Positions 23,861 to 35,895 of a stretch of DNA of 64,000 nt are shown here, one piece after another. Source of the stretch: Chamaecyparis obtusa (Eukaryota; Streptophyta; Pinopsida; Cupressales; Cupressaceae); the NCBI GenBank assembly GCA_027943335.1, contig BSBK01001534.1, positions 1,543,001-1,607,000 on the forward strand, in the 5' to 3' direction. The number at the start of each line of letters is the position of its first letter. Position 1 is the first letter of the stretch. The notes under the pieces are model-generated. The model was not told the origin of the DNA. It did no database searches and was given only the letters and a program-made list of their open reading frames with translations. A program made the position numbers and the translations under genes.

Positions 23861-25205
23861 CTAAGATCAAGGCTTACAAGTGCTTAAACAAGTATACTAG
23901 CAAAATTGTAGAAAGTGCAAGTGTAAGGATTGATGAATTTGAAGAGAAAAATGATGAAGAAAGAAAAAAGGAACCTGGGGACTATAAAAGATTTGCATGT
24001 GTTCAACCTGATGTTCTTGACACCTTCTCAAGACTACAAACCGAGGAGGAAGCTAAACAAAGACTGCAACCACCAAATGTTGAAAATGAAGAACTGCCAC
24101 AGTCTACCGAGCATATTTTAACAAAGTATGTGAGAAGACACTAGTCGCCAAACAATATTATTGGAGACAAGAATACTGGAGTTATGACAAGAAGTAAATT
24201 GAGAGATAACACCTGTTTGATTTATAAATTTGAGCCAAGAAAAGTAAATGATGCATTGGATAATTAAGATTGGGTGAAAGCTATGAAAAAATAGATAGAC
24301 CAAATTGAAAAGAATAACACATGGACTTTGGTACTGAGACCTAAAGATAAAAATGTTATTGGTACTAAGTGGATTTTTAGAAACAAGCTAAATGAACATG
24401 GAAATGTAATTAGAAACAAAGAAAGATTGGTTTGCAAAGGATATGCACAAGAATAAGGAATTGATTATGGTGAGACTTTTGCATCTATTGTTAGATTAGA
24501 AGAAGTTAGCATTCTACTAGCATATGTAGCTTATAAAGGATTTAAAGTTTATCAAATGGATGTTAAGTCTTTATTTATTAATGGTATTCTTGAAGAAGAA
24601 GTTTATGTTGAGAATCCTAAAGGATTTTTTGAGAATACTAATGAGGACGTGGTATGAAAACTTAAAAAGGCATTATATGGTTTGAAACAAGCACCTCGAG
24701 CATGGTATGAAAGGTTACATTCATATTTAATCAAGATTGGATTTGAAATAACTAGTGGCAAAAATAATTTGTATCTGAAATGTGATAGTAATGATAAGAT
24801 TTTGATTGTTAAATTATTTTTTGATGACATTGTTTTTGGAGGAAACAACACATTATGCAAATCTTTTGTTGAGGAGATGAGAAAGGAATTTGAGATGTCC
24901 ATGATAGGAGAGATAAAATTCTTTATTGGACTACAAATTCAACAAGTCAAAGATGGGATCTACATCACACAATTAAAATACATCAGGAGATCCTAAAGAC
25001 ATTTGGTATGGAAGAATCAAAACTGGTTGGAACACCGATGGCTACTGGTTGTAAATTGTCAAAGGAAGATGAGATAAAGGAAGTAAATGAAACACTCTAC
25101 CGATCAATGATTGGTAAGTTGTAGTATGTTGTACATATAAGACCTGATATTTCTCATGCAATAGGTATTATTGCAAGATTTTATGCTGATCCAAAGGAAG
25201 CAAAC
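23861..25205 (+). pseudogene. Copia linker and reverse transcriptase of B
   Basis: A variable acidic linker (23930-24260) is followed by DWVKAMKK, NNTWTLVLRPKDKNVIGTKWIFRNKLNE, YQMDVKSLFINGILEEEVYVENPKGF, ALYGLKQAPRAWYERLHSYL and the catalytic LFFDDIVFGG (about 24810-24840, FFDD where YVDD is usual). GEIKFFIGLQIQ follows. Several stops and a frame change near 24995 break it. Enzymatic role as for A. The two catalytic aspartates remain although the gene is dead. Confidence 0.88.
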
Positions 25206-25769
25206 ATGTATGCAATCAAAATAATATTTAGATATCTGAAAGGGACTGAAGATTTTGACCTACTATACAAAAAAGGAGGATATTTTGATCTGAATATTTA
25301 CATTAATGTTGATTGGGCTAGAAATATTGAGGATAGGAAAAGTACAAGTGGAGGAGCTTTCTCTTTAGGAGAAAGATTAGTGACATGGCTGAGTAAGAAA
25401 CAAAGTTGTATATCACAATCTATTGTCAAGGAAGAGTATGTAGCAACATCTATGAATTGTGCAAACATTGAATGGATGAAACAACTACATGAAGGTATGA
25501 AAGAGGAGATCATAGATCTAGTTACTATTTATTGTGATAATACAAGTACTATTAATATATGAAAGAGTATGGTAATGCATTCCAAGACCAAGCACATTTA
25601 TATCAAGTATCATTACTTGAGAGAAAAAGCTCAAGACAAGAATGTGATATTGGAGTATGTGAATTTAAAGGAGCAGATAACAGATAGATTTACCAAGCCA
25701 CTACCAAAGGATGATTTTGAGTATCTTAGAGGTAAATTATGGGTTCTTCCCCTATCCAATATAAACTAA
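25206..25769 (+). pseudogene. Copia RNase H of B
   Basis: Two in-frame pieces separated by one TGA at 25560-25562. The first catalytic block reads INVDWARN where the family has TDADWAGN, so its first Asp is lost. EEYVATSMN, YCDNTSTIN, HSKTKHIYIKYHYLRE and FTKPLPKDDFEYLRGKL follow. The end at 25769 matches the polyprotein C-terminus in A. RNase H would remove the RNA strand after cDNA synthesis. Confidence 0.88.
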
Positions 25770-25861
25770 GGCAAGATGCATATGGCATCAATTCAAGGAT
25801 TCATTAGAATATCTATTTTGTGAGTTGATGTTAGTCTTCACTCTTTAGGTGATGCCTAAAG
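25770..25861 (+). other. 3' untranslated start of B before A'
   Basis: Short non-coding stretch after the polyprotein stop, ending in TAAAG at 25857-25861, the probable left duplication of A'. Confidence 0.6.
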
Positions 25862-27350
25862 TGAGGAACTACAACTCATTGAGAACCTAATTGAGGAACT
25901 TCAAGTGATTAGAGATGGCTGAGCACTGAACTATTATGTAAGATAATTGAATCAGTTTTATGTTTTCATTGATGTCAACTAGTTTTGGCAGTACTTATCA
26001 TGATAGTTGCAAATATCTAAACATCTGTAGAAGATAAGAGAAAGATGCAAAACTAAGATATCTACATTGAGGAAGATGGATATGACAGATGAGGATAAGG
26101 AATACTCTTGGTAACTTATTGATGAGTCTATGACTTCATACTGTTGACTTGATTATGTTGCATTAATATGTTATGAAGTTAGAAGCAAAATTGTTACAAA
26201 GCAGTGTTGTCAGTTAATGAAGCATTCCAGTATACACCAAGCCAGTGTAGTGTATATCGAGCAACAATATCAACTGATCTTGTGTTCACCGACACATTTC
26301 TTTGTTAACCGAGTATGGACAAAAGAACTAAAGGACTAGCTTAGCCGATAGAAATTAATGAGCTGTAAAGTGTATGATTTCAAGGTGGAAGATAAAGTTT
26401 TTTATGAGATCAATAGCTAAAAAAATTCAAAGAAGATCTAATGGATGGAATCAAAACATGTTACTGACACAACTTCTGAGGAAGGTTTAAGCAGGAAAAT
26501 CAATGAAGGTGATTAAGTGGCAAAATCTTATGGATGAGAAGAAAATGGTTTACTTGTCTATTTAAGAGACTAGGGTTTCACAGTGAAACGAATGCCAAAG
26601 GAAGGAGACTATAGAGATATCATGTGAACAAACTTCATGCATGCTTGATCATACTGGTTAAAGGAGAACCAAACTGTAGAACAGTACTGAGCGTCAAAGA
26701 GTATTTACCGAGGGATAGTAAGTTGTTGAATATTGATGAATTGAATAGGAATATTGATCAGAGGATTTTACGAGCTTAAGAATAGATCTGGACATCTACA
26801 AATCAAGTTACATTTTATTCAGATCACTTGTTGTTAAATTTTAACCATTGTAATTAGATAAAATCTCTTAACCGAGTAGACTTGAAAGTCTTATATGTCA
26901 TTCATAGAATGTACATTGTTATCCTATCAACCCCATAATGAATGTTGGTTGGACAATAACTATTAGTGTTAAATCCTCTAACAAGGTCACACCTTATAGT
27001 GTGTTTTGTAACCTTTAACAGGGTTGGCTCCTCACCGAGCTCACTTCAGAAGAGTAAAAATATTTTGGGTTAATGGTCCCAGGTGGTTTTTCCCTTAACA
27101 GGGTTTCCACGTTAAATATCTTGTGTTATGTGTTTATTGTGGTGATTGTTTGATTGTCATACTTTATATATTGCATATCTAATTTGGTCGATAATCACTA
27201 TGAACAATTAACTAGTAATCGGTAAAAGCATAGATAGTTTAGTATTATAGTTTACCGAGCTCAAGGATAAGTTGAATTTGTTTTGAAGTTTTACTTTTTG
27301 TATTTGGGACTGTGGATAACTGATTCACCCCCCTCTCAGTTATTCTAACA
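25862..27350 (+). mobile_element. A': solo LTR related to element A
   Basis: 1489 bp in the orientation opposite to A. It starts TGAGGAACTACAACTC (A: TGATGAACTACAACTG) and ends CTCAGTTATTCTAACA like A. No internal region follows; B sequence resumes directly. TAAAG on the left and TGAAG on the right are a likely 5-bp duplication with one mutation. A solo LTR arises by recombination between the LTRs of a full element. Confidence 0.85.
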
Positions 27351-27703
27351 TGAAGTTGTGAAAAATGTTTATGTATGCAATGAGATATGAGTAAATGTTA
27401 GGTAAAATCCACTACCTAAATAAATATTTAAGAGTATGTATCTTTCGCATTGTTGTCAAACAGGGAGAATAAGTGATTGATTATTATAGGGAGAATAATA
27501 TGACAAACACAAAGAAGATAGAAGATGGAAAGAAAAGATAAGCAGTTAAGAGGGAGAATGATTCAAAGCAAGATGATAAAGTTCAGAGGGAGAAAAGGAA
27601 AACACATAGTAACCGAGGAGACTAAAAAATAGAGAGCTGCATTTGACAGTGTTACCATCATCCATTGACAGTGATTGTTTCCATCAATTCCAAAGAGGGA
27701 GAT
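27351..27703 (+). other. 3' untranslated region and polypurine tract of B
   Basis: Non-coding, with several GGGAGAA/GAGGGAGA blocks. The last, AAAGAGGGAGAT at 27692-27703, abuts the 3' LTR and is the plus-strand primer. Confidence 0.8.
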
Positions 27704-30535
27704 TGTTAACCGATGGTGATGATGATGAAGACTAAAAGAGATCAGAGGTATACAAGATTGTAGAAGAATTACATCAGTTATTATTTTTTCATTAATGTAA
27801 AGCAATTGATTTCCGGTTTATATTGAGTTTCCATATCATTCAGAGTATGATGGAATTTGAGTGAGTTAAGTAAAAAAGAAGAAGTGAAATTTTTTGAAGT
27901 TGAAGAACTTAAATGGGAAGCTAATACATATCAGACAAAGATAAGGTTATATTTTATTTTCTACTTTGCATTTGATTATATAGTTTCAATAAAGAGAAAG
28001 GAAGTCAAGACACCGAGTACATGGATTTAGTTACCGAGCAAAGAAAACATAATTTCAATTAAAGGAAAAGAAGTTAGCCACTGAGAAATGAATAGAAATT
28101 AAATAAAATGATCAGAATGACATTTAATGATGAGCTACATTGATTTGGAAGATTCTAAGGATGAGGAAAATTTAGTTGAAGAGATCTACAATTAGGAAAA
28201 TTTGAGGTTATGATCTATGGTAAGATCTAAGAGGAAAATGTGAAGGTACAATTTCCAAGAAAAGTTCAAGTTCTGAGGTGATGATAAAACATTTTATCAA
28301 GTTCCAAATTCATTGAATTAGTTTATGAGGATGATCTGACGATTGAGATTAATCAGAGGAAAATTTAATAAAGGATATTAAGAGGAAAAAAAAAGTATAT
28401 ATAAAGGATGAAATTACATGTTAAACAAGTTGGCAAGTTGAAAGGTGGATGTGTAACTAAGTGATACAGTGAAGAAGAAAAAGGTTGAAATCTGAGTCTA
28501 TAAGAAAAGTTTGATGCAGTGTTGAGGCCAATGAGTAGTGATGGAATGAAGTGAAGAAAAAGAGTGTATAAGGGATCTGACTAAGTAAGAGGTAGTTTCA
28601 TATTTACAGATCAATTTTTATATTGTTTATTATTAACATTTGTAGCACAAAAATCTCTTAATCGAGTGGAGTTAAGAGTCTTATTGTAAAACCTTTAGAG
28701 AGGTGACATTCTAGAAAAGTGTTTGAAGACCTTTAACTAGACCAATCCTAACAGGGTGAAGATCCTAATAGATCAAAGGAAAATACCCTAACAGGGTCAC
28801 ATTTAACAATGTGCATTGTAATCTTTAACAAGATTGGCTTTCAACCCAACATACTTTAGAAGAGTATTTCTTTGGTGGCTGACAATTCCCACAGTGGTTT
28901 TTCCTAAATTGAGTTTCCACATTAAATACTGGTGTTATATGTATTGAATATTTATTGTTCATTTTTTTATTACTAGTAAAAGAAATTTTGAAGGGGACCC
29001 AAAACCCTTTACAATTCCAGAAGCAAAAGACAGAAAGAAGAAGACCAAGAAAAAAGAGACAACATCAATGATCAACCCATAGGAGGGCCACATGGGCAGC
29101 TAAAAATAAAATAATAGGAAAAAACCAGCCCGATAGACAAAAAACCAACCAAGGCACCAGCTCAGCTGACAAAATACATTACTCCATCTTTTTCATCCAA
29201 AGTCTTTTCCATTCTAGCTTGGATATTATCCATCCTCCCAATGACCCTTTTTGGCTCTTCAACATCTTCTTAATAGTGGGTGATTTCTTCTTATTTCTAG
29301 CATGGGTTCTGGAACTCGGCCCACTAGTGGCCTCCAAGGTATCATTCTTACGATCAATTTCCTCATCAAGGCTGCTAGCCAGCATATTGTCCAAGGCTTT
29401 TAGATTGATTCTTGAAGCTTTCATATTGTCCTTACTGGGATGGAGAATGTCAATAATTATGCTTTCCTTATTATCCATCCTTTTTTGCACATCATTGATA
29501 GCAGAGTTTTAATTTTGAGTCAAGTTGTGCTCATTGAACCCCTTTTCCAGCTTCTCCTGAAGACTGGCATTTGTGGCCTCAAGTTTCTTGTTCTTAAGAT
29601 TAAGCCTTTTTATCTCATGGAAACACCATTTATTGAATCTGAAAGAGTACAAAGCCTCAAATTTTGTAGTTTGAAGGGTACCAATAGTGACTTCCTCCTT
29701 ATCATCGAAGTCCTCAAAAATTAGTTTGATTGAGGATTCTCTAACCCTTCTTTCACTTGTGTCCTCACTCTCTTCTTAAATATTATATTGGGTATCTTGA
29801 GAAACATGCACATCATGCCTCATACCAACCACAAACTTATCCAGAATGGGCACTTCCTCAATTTGGAAATTCCTATTAGGGTTAGGCATCTTGGTATAAT
29901 GAATAGTAGTATCAACCAAATCTTCAAGGTTTTGGGAATATTGAATCAAAATGTCTTCAGAATTCAAAATATCTTGTGACTTATCTTCCAAGTTGACAAT
30001 GTCCTCACTCTCCTTGTTGTATGTGTTCTCTTTATCTTTTTTCTTCATATCATTATCAATCTCCCTATTCTAGGTAGCAAGGTCTTCCTTCTTGGTACCA
30101 TCATCACCTTTGTCATTAGTATCAATATCTGGCTCTACATTTTTCACAGACCCCTCACAGTCTTTTTCCTCATCCTCTCCCGTATCCTAAGAGTGGGTAT
30201 TATCTTCAGAGTCCTTAGTTTCCTCCTCTTCTCTATTAGGGATTTGCACATTTGGGGTATCATGACCTTCCTCATTCTCTAAATCATTAGTAATGTTATC
30301 CTCATAGCTGCACTTAGAAGCTTCCTTCTTCACAAACCTTTTTTTCTTAGAACTGCTTTCAATATCGCCTTCAGCAATCCATTTTCATGTTATTGCTGAT
30401 TGATAAGATTAATTTACTATTATCGGTTAATTTTGAAATTTGTTTGACCGAGTTTTTACTGAGTTGAATTAGACAAATTTTTAAGGTTTAAAGAATCACT
30501 TATTATTGATTCACTCCCCTCTCGATTCTCCAACA
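27704..30535 (+). repeat. 3' LTR of B, split by R
   Basis: LTR sequence matching 15893-17369 occupies 27704-28962 and 30389-30535. Between them lies R. It ends TTCTCCAACA and is followed by the AG microsatellite. Confidence 0.88.
28963..30383 (-). pseudogene. R: poly(A)-tailed retrocopy with one long decayed frame
   Basis: This insertion in the B 3' LTR is flanked by TTCAT (28958-28962 and 30384-30388). On the reverse strand it ends CTAGTAATAAAAAAA, a short poly(A) tail. From 30378 to 29179 one reverse frame of 400 codons is kept without a frameshift, with four in-frame stops (two TAG, two TAA). It starts at the insertion edge, so the 5' end is missing. The protein is acidic and Lys/Glu-rich at first (EEEETKDSED, KDKENTYNKE). 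It then has a coiled-coil-like part (KRLNLKNKKLEATNASLQEK) and a basic end (HARNKKKSPTIKKMLKSQKG). No reverse transcriptase, endonuclease or zinc knuckle is seen, so a processed pseudogene is likelier than a LINE end. Product unknown. Confidence 0.7.
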
Positions 30536-30554
30536 AGAGAGAGAGAGAGAGAGA
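30536..30554. repeat. (AG)n microsatellite, right of B
   Basis: Continuation of the GA microsatellite into which B inserted; see 15853-15874. Confidence 0.8.
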
Positions 30555-30681
30555 GGTGGGAGGGTGGACAGATGAGATAGAGATCAAAGAGGATAATTAG
30601 GTCTCTAAGTAGATAGAGATGATGATGGGAGAAGGAAGATAAGAGAAAGAGAGGAAAAAAGGAGAGACATGCATGCATACA

Positions 30682-30823
<142 letters not shown>

Positions 30824-30939
30824 AATATATGTATATATAACTATAGATATGCATAGATACATACATAAACACATATTATATATGTATTTCTATACATATG
30901 TATAGTAAATGCTAAGTTTACAAGCATACATTTTTTTGT

Positions 30940-31090
30940 CTTCATAACCTGTGCGGGTTTTGTAAAATTCAAAATGATGGTTTTAGTTCTACATAACCCA
31001 CATGGGTTATGTAAAACTTTGAATGGTACTTTTTATTTTTAAAAAATCGAGTGGGTTATTTTGCACATCAAAACTCATATGGGTTTTGGC
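30940..31090. repeat. Second right-hand array of palindromic motifs in T
   Basis: Four copies spaced 30-50 bp include CATAACCTGTGCGGGTTTTG, CATAACCCACATGGGTTATG (30992-31011), GAGTGGGTTATT and ACTCATATGGGTTTTG. It continues the array at 15704-15830, from which B separated it. Confidence 0.7.
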
Positions 31091-31679
31091 TTGGTAAGAG
31101 GATTGGAAAATGACCCTAAGGCTTGCAAGAACATTTTCCCTCCATTTTCATCCCTTGACATGTTTTTTCATCTTCCAACATGATTTCTCAACTTCATCGT
31201 CATCAAGTTTATAAATAATCAAGTGGGCATCTCTAAAATTACCACCATAATCTCACACGTCTTCTCATCTTTCTAACCATATAAGTTTTTGAATTTTTGG
31301 ACAACATTAACATAGTGAAATTTAATTTTCTTTACCAATGTCTTGACAAGCCTCACAGAGATATGTCTACCATTTTTTAAATATCTTTTGGTATACTTGA
31401 CCAATTGCAAAAAAAATTACATATTACTATTCTATGCTTGAATCTATACACTTTAAAAAAAAATTGCATTTTCAATTATTTTGATGCAAGTTATGCCAAG
31501 CACACGAACAAGTACTAGATTTTCAGGATGTGGTCACTTCAAAAAATCATTGAAAAAAGTACTCAACATGAAATTACAAAAAAATACACTTCTAGATCTC
31601 ACTCTTACCTACCATCCTACTAAACAGTTTTTCAAAATACTAAATCTAACTATATCTTTTGTTGAGGGCACAAAAATAG
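31091..31679. other. Unassigned right-hand part of T
   Basis: AT-rich sequence without convincing coding potential or repeats. It ends in AATAG before the 5' LTR of E. T resumes at 43170. Confidence 0.4.
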
Positions 31680-31849
31680 TGATGGGACAAGAATTTGTCT
31701 TTGTTTTATGTTGTTTTTATGCTCTATTCTAAGACATTTTTGAAACACTTGTTGTTACTTTTATGTACTTTAACTTGTATACATACTATAAGTACAGTCA
31801 AATTCACAAACTTATGGTTAGATAATAGTTGACATACCTTGCTAAATAT

Positions 31850-31899
<50 letters not shown>

Positions 31900-32932
31900 G
31901 CAATATTTCATATAATTGTTTTAATGTATGTCCTAACATTTGCATTAGATTGACTAGTTGAATACTTGAATATACATGCATGCACTACTAACCTGCCAGG
32001 GTAAAAGGAATGACTGGAGTATGAATCGGTAGCATTGATGAGGAAGTGATGAAGTTTCAGCCACGATGAGAAGAACCATTATGACAACCATAGAACATGC
32101 CTAAGGGATTGAAGGAATGAATATCTCAGGGAATATAGGGGCACGACTATGCTAAATTTCCTCTACAGTCAATATTTTGTTGAAGCAGTTGTTTAGTCTT
32201 TATGATCTTCTATTGTGGACTGTCGCATTCTCCTTTCTTTATGGAAGAATCAGTTAGACCTTATCTTTATGTTCAATTATCAATCCTTTATATATATAGG
32301 GATATGATTGTTGGAAATCGAGTTAGACAAGTGATTGTATTACTATTATATTGAAAGCAAGTTACTCTTTAGTTCTGTGCACTACTTTATGATGATGTAA
32401 TTAGTTTTCTGAATATATAATGAAGGAGTGATTTTGAGTTATATTTTGTGTTCATAGCTAATAGAAGTCAACAAAGGGGGCCCACTTGGGAGGTGGACTA
32501 GAGTAGAATAGAGTAAGTAGTTTAAGCATTTTCAACATTTGAAGTAGAATTCATTATTTTCTCCTGTAGCATTATAACATGTGTATGTTCCTGCAGCACT
32601 TGCAGAGATAGTCATACTAAATGCTTTGGATTGATAGAATAAGTTGAAGTTAAATTTATGGTTGTCAACATCAATTTCATTTTATTTAGCTGTGTCTTTT
32701 ACTTTCCTACACCAATAGCGTAGTTCTTTCCATGTACTTTCCTTCCTATAGCTTAAGTAAAATGACTTTATGAGAGGCTTAGTGCACAAACTGTGCTATC
32801 CTATTTTAAGTATACGTCCCTAGGTTGACAATTTAAATGCACTCCATGATAGGGAAATAATACTTAGTTTGAATACACTATTCCTAGGATAATCTTTGGC
32901 ATGATTATTATTACCTATTATGGGGTTGTTCA
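31680..32932 (+). repeat. 5' LTR of E
   Basis: 1253 bp, starting TGATGGGACAAG and ending GGGGTTGTTCA. It contains a (TG)n run at 31853-31899 that is only a short (TA)n in the partner LTR. A TATA-like TTATATATATAGGG lies near 32288 in both copies. Confidence 0.88.
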
Positions 32933-32936
32933 TTTT

Positions 32937-32957
32937 TGGCATCATTGTCAGGGATGG
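32937..32957 (+). promoter_or_regulatory. Primer-binding site of E
   Basis: TGGCATCATTGTCAGGGATG follows the LTR after four Ts. It looks like the Athila/Tat consensus TGGCGCCGTTGCCGGGGA after CpG decay. Confidence 0.7.
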
Positions 32958-33084
32958 TGTCAAGATGAGAATCTTATTGAGTCATTTTAGATAGTTCCAT
33001 GTTTTCTGGATAGCAGTTTTTAGGTTTGAACTTGTTTCACAAGTTCATTTAACCACTTGCATGCATCGAAGGGGAAGAAGAAGA

Positions 33085-34740
33085 GATGTCTATGGCAGAT
33101 TCCTTCTAAGAGAATCTCTTAATTTGAATGAAGAATCTAGAGAATTCAAATTACCTTTTGTTGATGTGAGTCCATAATTTCCTTCAGCAACTTCATCTGT
33201 AGAAGAACCATTTGATCCATCTGACCTTCGGCCTTTTGCTGAGATTTGGCTAGTTTTCTTGCTAATTCCACCCCAAGTGCACCTATTGCTAATAATCCTC
33301 TGGCCATAAACATTTACCAACAACTTCACTCCCAATTACCTACAGTAATGGCCCAACCTACATTTCCATTTCCTCTTTCTAGCCTTATCAATAATGCTAA
33401 TCTCAAAAACATACCCATTGTCGCTCTACCAAAGTTCTATGGCCTAATAACTGAGGACCCTAACACCTTTTTATTTGAGTTTGACATTCTCTGCCAAAGT
33501 TTTGACTACAACACTGATAGTCACAAACTCAAGCTATTTCCAACAACATTAAAGGAGTCATCCCTAAGATGGTTTACGGGATTAGGGGTTAATGCAGCAA
33601 CTGATTGGAATGTGATGCAGACCCTATTTTTGCAAAAATATACAGAATATTGTAAGGGGGGTGATTTGAGAGGGGATGACATCTTTTGAATGTCACAAAA
33701 ATAAGATGAAACTCTAGAAGATTATATCTCACGCTTCTTTTACAATCTATAGAAGAATCCTCAACATGCATTGTAGGAGGATTCACAAAAAACTCATCTT
33801 TTTGAGTGGAGTAAATGACACATGTCTCAAAGCATTGGACCTTATGGATGGAAGATATATATCTCAATATTCTTTGGTTGATCTCATGAAAATATACCAA
33901 AATTATTCAAGAGCAGCAGTAAAGAAGGGCAGAGGATTCTGACCCACACTTGCTAAAGGAAATAGCTCCAGTGTATATAAGATGGAAATCTCAAAGTTGT
34001 TAGATTTCAAACAAGACATTATCAAAAATGTTGCCACAAACCTGGATACAATGAAGGCTAAAAAGAAGCATGAAGAAGCTGAAGCAAAGCTAGTTGAGTA
34101 CTGCCCTCATTGTTGATGGCAAAAGAAGGATTGTCGGTGCAAGTTGGTGGAAAATTTGGAGACACACATTCCTATCGAGTTCAGGAAAATAGAGGGAGAG
34201 GATGAGAAATTCTTCTTCATTTCTCAATGTCGGCCATGGGCTCCAAGACAAGGTATGCCTCAAGACCCTTTGCAATCTTTTAATACTTATGGTAGCCAAT
34301 GGAAAAACTAGAATTCCCAATATCCTTCTCAGTACTCCCAACTTGTTTGGAATAATGCCTAGCCAAATACTCAGCCAAACTAGTGGTATAACTCCCAACA
34401 AACCCAATAGTCACAACCACAACCTCAAAATCAATGGCAAGCACTACAGGGGAATTGGAAACCATATAACTAATGGAAGGGACCTCAATAATGGCCTAAT
34501 CAGCATCCTGGCTATTAGTCATTACCACATTCATTTCCTCAACCAGCACTTATGCCACCTCCTATAGCCATAAGTCCTCCTCCATGGCCAACACAATTAC
34601 CTTCTCAGCCACAACCCAATCCTAACATTAAGAAGTTGCAACCAGTGTATACTATTGAATCTCAACAATACCATGCCTATGCATTAGAAGTAATTGACAT
34701 GAGATTTGGTACTAATTTTCCTACAGCATAACCCCCTATT
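33085..34740 (+). pseudogene. Gypsy gag of E
   Basis: The clearest part is 33246-33689: IVALPKFYGLITEDPNTFLFEF, LKLFPTTLKESSLRWFTGLG and FLQKYTEYCKGGDLR, a typical plant gypsy capsid. After a stop at 33690 the same family features continue in shifted frames (ETLEDYISRFFYNL near 33715). A zinc-knuckle remnant with CPHC and KKDCRCK lies near 34110, then a Gln/Pro/Trp/Tyr-rich tract (34200-34640). Several stops and frameshifts make it inactive. The start codon is not certain: the frame before 33246 reads coherent coding sequence from about 33087. Confidence 0.8.
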
Positions 34741-35895
34741 ATAACAGAAGTACCAGACACTCCTACAACATCAACACCACTACCAGAAGCTACTTTTCCA
34801 AATAAATCCCTACCAATTAATGTGTCAAGTCAAACTGATGATCAAATCTCAATTAATCCTCCTTTTCCTTTGAGGCTTAGGATGGACAAAATTATACCCC
34901 AAGAAGAAGCACCATTTGATATCCTTGACCAATTAAACAACATGCATATCCAAATCCCACTGTTTCGGGCTATTAAAGATGTTCCTCTCTATGGAAAATC
35001 CATTAAAGAAGTATGTCTCAAGAAACCTGGAAGAAAGAAGAAGGATCCTCAAATAGTATATGTTATGTGTCAATGACCTTATATAATGTTGGGAAAAATA
35101 GTGATTCCAAAGTACTCTGATCCAGGAAGCCCAATTGTTGATGTAATAATTAATGGTCAGTTGGTGAGGAATGCTTTGATAGATTTAGGTGCTTCTATTA
35201 ATGTCATGATAAAAGATACTATGCATAGGTTGAGTATAGAGGGATTAAGGACCACTCCAATAGTCTTACAACTTGTAGACATTTCTACTATCACCCTAGA
35301 TGACATAATAGAAGATATAGTAGTCACATTGGATTCCTGGGAATATCTTGTTGACTTTATGATACTATCACCCAAAGTAACCCTCATTGGTTATCCATTA
35401 ATCCTTAGATGACCATGGTTAGCCATAGCTAATGCTAATATTAGTTGCAGATTAGGTAACATGACCATCTCTAATGGCCAAACAATCAAGAAGTTATCAT
35501 TATATCCTCTAGCCCAACCACAACCTGATTTGAGTACTCCTATTTGGCCAAACTTGGGAGATGAGGAAGAGGAAATAAACTATGTTTCTCAACTGATGAT
35601 GTTACACAGAAAATCTTTCCTAACACTACAAGAAGATGATGATGTGCTTGAGAGCATCCTTACAAATTATTGTGTTACAGCAAAAGATATTTCTAAAATC
35701 TCAATTCTGCAATTGACTACCTATGAAAACTGTGTCCTACCAATGGAACCTCAAATCATCCATCAATTACTACCTTGTGAGATATCAACAAGCCTTATAT
35801 CTAAAGTATCAATGCTAGAGCTGAAAACTACTGTAGAGCTCTCACCTGGCCACAATCTTCATGTTAACAATAAACTACCACCGTAGAAATTAACA
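34741..35895 (+). pseudogene. Gypsy aspartic protease region of E
   Basis: 34822-35076 carries FDILDQLNNMHIQIPLFRAIKDVPLYGKSIKE, a conserved lead-in. The protease proper (35086-35412) has the active site ALIDLGASINVM, with DLG in place of DTG or DSG, which is usual in this lineage. LIGYPLILR follows. Then 35461-35886 encodes a linker of the kind lying between protease and reverse transcriptase (NGQTIKKLSLYPLAQPQ). Stops at 35077, 35413 and 35884 separate the parts. Confidence 0.85.

Larger units (their letters stand above)
15893..30535 (+). mobile_element. Ty1/copia retrotransposon B with three nested insertions
   Basis: A forward copia element with LTRs 15893-17369 and 27704-30535. The right LTR is enlarged by insertion R. 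Gag, protease, integrase, reverse transcriptase and RNase H appear in order. C1 interrupts gag, solo LTR A' sits in the 3' untranslated region and R in the 3' LTR. About fourteen differences in the first 125 LTR bases (~11%) make it older than A. The left edge has an extra 18 bp (15875-15892) that repeat the LTR start and include a polypurine-like AAGGGAGAT. Confidence 0.9.

Noticed and set aside
31724..31981. ORF with His-Thr repeats
   Set aside because: It is a translation of the (TG)n run in the E LTR.
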